DNA of 64,000 nt from Molossus alvarezi (taxonomy: Eukaryota > Chordata > Mammalia > Chiroptera > Molossidae). Positions 61,620 to 64,000 of this stretch are shown piece after piece (the first letter of the stretch is position 1; each line of letters begins with the position of its first letter). The notes under the pieces were generated by a model that made no database searches, had not been told where the DNA came from, and saw nothing but the letters and a program-made list of their open reading frames with translations. Location: positions 12,484,501-12,548,500 of the forward strand of contig CM073886.1 of the NCBI GenBank assembly GCA_037176705.1, written 5' to 3'. The position numbers and the translations under genes were made by a program.

Positions 61620-63585
61620 AATGGCTGGAATCCAGATCAAACCATATCTGAAGTTGGCCTTGCCTCTGGACTTTTCATCTATCTGAGTCAGCCAATCTCC
61701 TTCACTGTTTAAGCCAGAATGGAATGGATTTTCTGTAACTTCCAAAATAGTGCATCCGAGCTGCACCCCCCCTCCCCAAAGAACAAGATGTGCAGAACTC
61801 TATCCCGTGAGTACTCATGAACAATAACCCAACATCAGAGATTCTATACCCACAAAACTTTAAATAGGAGAATACTCAATCATAGACAGGACTCCTGAAC
61901 TCCAGGCTCCCTCTACCACCAGCAGCTCCAGGTCAGGCAAGTTAAAACCCAAATCCTTATAGCTGAATGTATCAGACAGGCAAAGCCAACACATTCTATT
62001 AATTTGATAGCAAGGGTTACTTATTACAAATAGAACCAAAGAAAAGGCAAAGTTGATGTTTAAGACCCAACAACTAAAAAGGGTGCAGACTGGGGCTGGT
62101 CACAGGAGAAGTAGCCATCAGGAATTTTTTATGTTAGAAATCAGAATTGAGATCCACTTTTTTTCCCCTGAAGCCTAGGCCTTAAATTTAATCCCATCTT
62201 AAAATTGTTCTAATCAAATATGAAAACTTTTAGGGGAAGTTTAAAAAACTGTCAGTTACTAACCTTACTTAACAGGATAATTTTATTACATACTCTGGTC
62301 TAAAAAGCTTGCTAAATTGGGAGCATTTCAGATCTTTGCTCCCTGGCATATGTTTCACTTTGGGCTCAAATAAACTATTATAAAAATTCCAAAAAGAACA
62401 AATAAATAATAAAAATAAAAAGCTTGCTAAATCAATAGTGTTTAGCTAAAGAGAGTAAGCAAAAAGGCATACAAAAATCACCTCAAACAGTATATCCTGA
62501 AATCACATCGCTTGAAAGATGGCTAAACCTCAGAAAAGTTTGATCCTGTGTTTAAAAGCAAGTAGCCAATTTCTCTGCCACAGTAAGCTTGCTTGGATAA
62601 ATGATCTGGGTTTTCAGAAACTCCATGGGAGGGTCCCAGCACCTGGGGATGTGTTTTCAGACTCTTGATCGAATCAGCAGGGTCATACAAATTCCAGGCT
62701 TTCAAAATTTCACAGGCAGCAGTCTCCAGACCAGATAAAGTGAAATGAGTGGGAAACAAAAGAGCCCTGCTAATATCTGCTAACATCAGCAATAGACTCC
62801 AACCATGGCCAAATACACCTCCAATAACCACAAAAGGGAGTACCAAGAAAAGAATGAAGAAACAGGTTCCTAAGTTGTAACAACTTCTTGATAGCACTTC
62901 ATGCCTCCAAAGTTGCACATGTGTCTGTTGGAAAGGCTGCAATCACAACTGCAGAATGCCCGTGGGCTGCTTGGAACTGACTACACAACAGCACTAACTC
63001 ATTTTGTTGGCAGGGGAAAAAAGGTACAATTCGAGAAATGCGACTCAGCCACAGAAGTTCCCAAAGTGCTCAGACAACCTGCTGCACGGCAGCCTTCTCA
63101 CCACCACAATCTTAGAAGACGGTTATAAAAAACAATAATCCAGAATTCTCTAAGTATTGATGCATTTAAATGTCCACACCTCTCTTTATTAAGCCAAAAG
63201 GATTGTATCTACCAGGTAAATACACCTTCTATGCAAGAGGATACAAATTTTACTGCTAATGGGTAAAGTGTGAATGTCACAATTTCTAAGAATTCCAATG
63301 TCCCTAATGACTTACAAAGCCATATATTTTAGTCTGTCCTTTTTTTCTTCATTTCTTTATTTTATTTTATTTTATTTTTCCATCATTATCCTCAATGTAC
63401 AAATATTAAAAACATTTAATAACAAACGTGAAGATATCATAAGAACTGAAACCACAATTCACCCAAGGCAACAGGAGTGTACCCACTTGGGGTTGAAAGA
63501 CAAGACCATTCCTTACCACCTTTCCTTACTAGTTCTCCAGTTCTTGGAGGTGAGCACAGAAACAGACACCTTGTGTCTGACTCAC
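61620..63585. other. Intron 2 next to exon 2, SINE-free
   Basis: Nearly 2 kb up to exon 2 without a Ves copy. Only a TTTTA-type simple repeat at 63357-63380 is recognised. It contains the intron 2 donor at its right end. Confidence 0.45.
63581..63585 (-). other. AXIN1: Splice donor of AXIN1 intron 2
   Basis: On the minus strand ATTCAG is followed by GTGAGT, interrupting an arginine codon after its second base. The partner acceptor is 44.2 kb away at 19407. Confidence 0.93.
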
Positions 63586-64000
63586 CTGAATTCTCTGCCT
63601 TCGCTGTACCGTCTACTTGAGGAGGCCCGCGGGGCAGCTGTCTCCAGGAGCAGCTTCTGTGTCAGCCTGCTGGGGGGAGCAGGGTCTCTGCCATCATCTT
63701 CGTCTATATCTTGGTCACACTTCCATTCCTCATCTTCATTCAAAGTGGGCAGATATCCAGGTATGCCCTTCCCTGTCCCTGACCCAGAGCTCTGGTCACT
63801 ACAGAGCTTCGGGCTCTCTGAGCCTGTCCTTGTGTATTCCAAATAAATATCAGACTTGAGGAATGAGGGGTACGTGTTCTCTTCCATGGTAGATTGGATT
63901 TCTGTCTGGGCCTGGTCAAACATGGCAGGATCAATCAGCTGCTTCATAATGCAGTCCTTTATGAAACTCTTGGTGGCTGGCTTGGTTTGCCTGGACACAA
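63586..64000 (-). CDS. AXIN1: AXIN1 exon 2, 3' part (RGS domain second half)
   Basis: Axin-1 is the cytoplasmic scaffold that brings APC, GSK3, CK1 and beta-catenin together for beta-catenin destruction in Wnt signalling. This exon part encodes about residues 156-293 in human numbering, starting within the codon before [12 protein letters not shown]. The first ~55 residues are the C-terminal helices of the RGS domain, the APC SAMP-repeat docking site (family knowledge); the motif [15 protein letters not shown] near the RGS end is clear. After it comes an acidic linker ([20 protein letters not shown]) and a basic Ser/Arg stretch ([12 protein letters not shown]). The exon ends with AG of an arginine codon and a strong donor, CAG followed by GTGAGT on the minus strand. 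The frame is open throughout and no initiator belongs here: the true start codon lies beyond the right edge. Identification is from the near-identical recalled family sequence. Confidence 0.96.

Larger units (their letters stand above)
1..64000 (-). other. AXIN1: AXIN1 gene, internal part (exon 2 partial to intron 5)
   Basis: The whole window lies inside AXIN1, transcribed leftwards. Four coding exons are recognisable and join in frame: 64000-63586, 19406-19266, 9179-9083 and 5153-5016. Introns 2, 3 and 4 are 44,179, 10,086-to-acceptor (19265 to 9180) and 3,929 bases long. The first coding part (tankyrase-binding N-terminus, first half of RGS) lies to the right of the window; the beta-catenin-binding segment, PP2A-binding part and DIX domain lie to the left. 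No promoter, CpG island of a host gene or second gene is visible. Intronic sequence is about one third or more SINE by my reading. Confidence 0.95.

Noticed and set aside
62523..62942. 139-codon minus-strand open frame with a hydrophobic stretch
   Set aside because: No family recognised, no splice context; a hydrophobic run alone is weak evidence.
1..64000. Helitron (Helibat) and piggyBac ends expected in vesper bats
   Set aside because: I looked for their typical ends and did not see a convincing one, but short or diverged copies could be missed by eye.

Overview
This is a mammalian nuclear window from a bat, most likely a vesper bat (Vespertilionidae) or a close yangochiropteran relative. 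Two things point there: about 95 copies of tRNA-derived Ves SINEs, and three SPIN-type hAT elements with clean 8-bp target duplications. Species-level assignment is not possible from this window.

The only gene I can support is AXIN1, on the minus strand, the scaffold of the beta-catenin destruction complex. The window enters inside the large exon 2 (63586-64000, second half of the RGS domain). It then carries exon 3 (19266-19406), exon 4 (9083-9179) and exon 5 (5016-5153, the GSK3-binding helix). Reading frame and splice phase join exactly across the four exons, all six visible splice sites are canonical GT/AG, and the residues correspond to about 156-418 of the human protein. Intron 2 is 44.2 kb, intron 3 is 9.9 kb and intron 4 is 3.9 kb; intron 5 runs off the left edge. 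The beta-catenin-binding part and the DIX domain lie outside the window.

Everything else is intronic and dominated by retroposons. I use my own labels. Ves-A: head GGTTTGGCTCAGCGGTTAG, tail TCCTCGGGTGAGGAT plus A-tail. Ves-B: head TGTGGCTCAGTGGTTGAGCG, tail AAAATCAATAAAG. Ves-C-like: older elements with CATCCTGATATGCC and AAGTGGAACAA words. Mini-Ves: tRNA part only, ending at GCACATACC plus A-tail. Repeat edges without a stated target duplication are good to roughly 10 bases.

Region by region: 0-5 kb, intron 5 with a few SINEs and a truncated L1. 5-9 kb, intron 4 with a full-structured SPIN element. 9-19 kb, intron 3, the densest SINE cluster (12.6-16.9 kb), much of it inserted serially into an old L1 3' end. 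19.4-63.6 kb, intron 2, with SINE-rich blocks (20.4-26.7, 35-39.6, 42.8-51.8, 57.7-61.6 kb) separated by SINE-poor stretches (26.7-30.4, 33.5-35.4, 52.2-53.5, 61.6-63.6 kb).

The most unusual element is at 40625-42828: a structurally complete, young-looking LINE-1 derivative with a GC-rich 5' UTR and an intact 297-codon ORF1, running straight into the L1 3' UTR with no ORF2, flanked by a perfect 20-bp target duplication (a half-L1 or HAL1-type element). Other points of interest are four copies of the mini-Ves, two copies of a short retroposed RNA with a U5-snRNA-like 3' end, SPIN elements nested inside Ves SINEs, and repeated re-use of single insertion sites.
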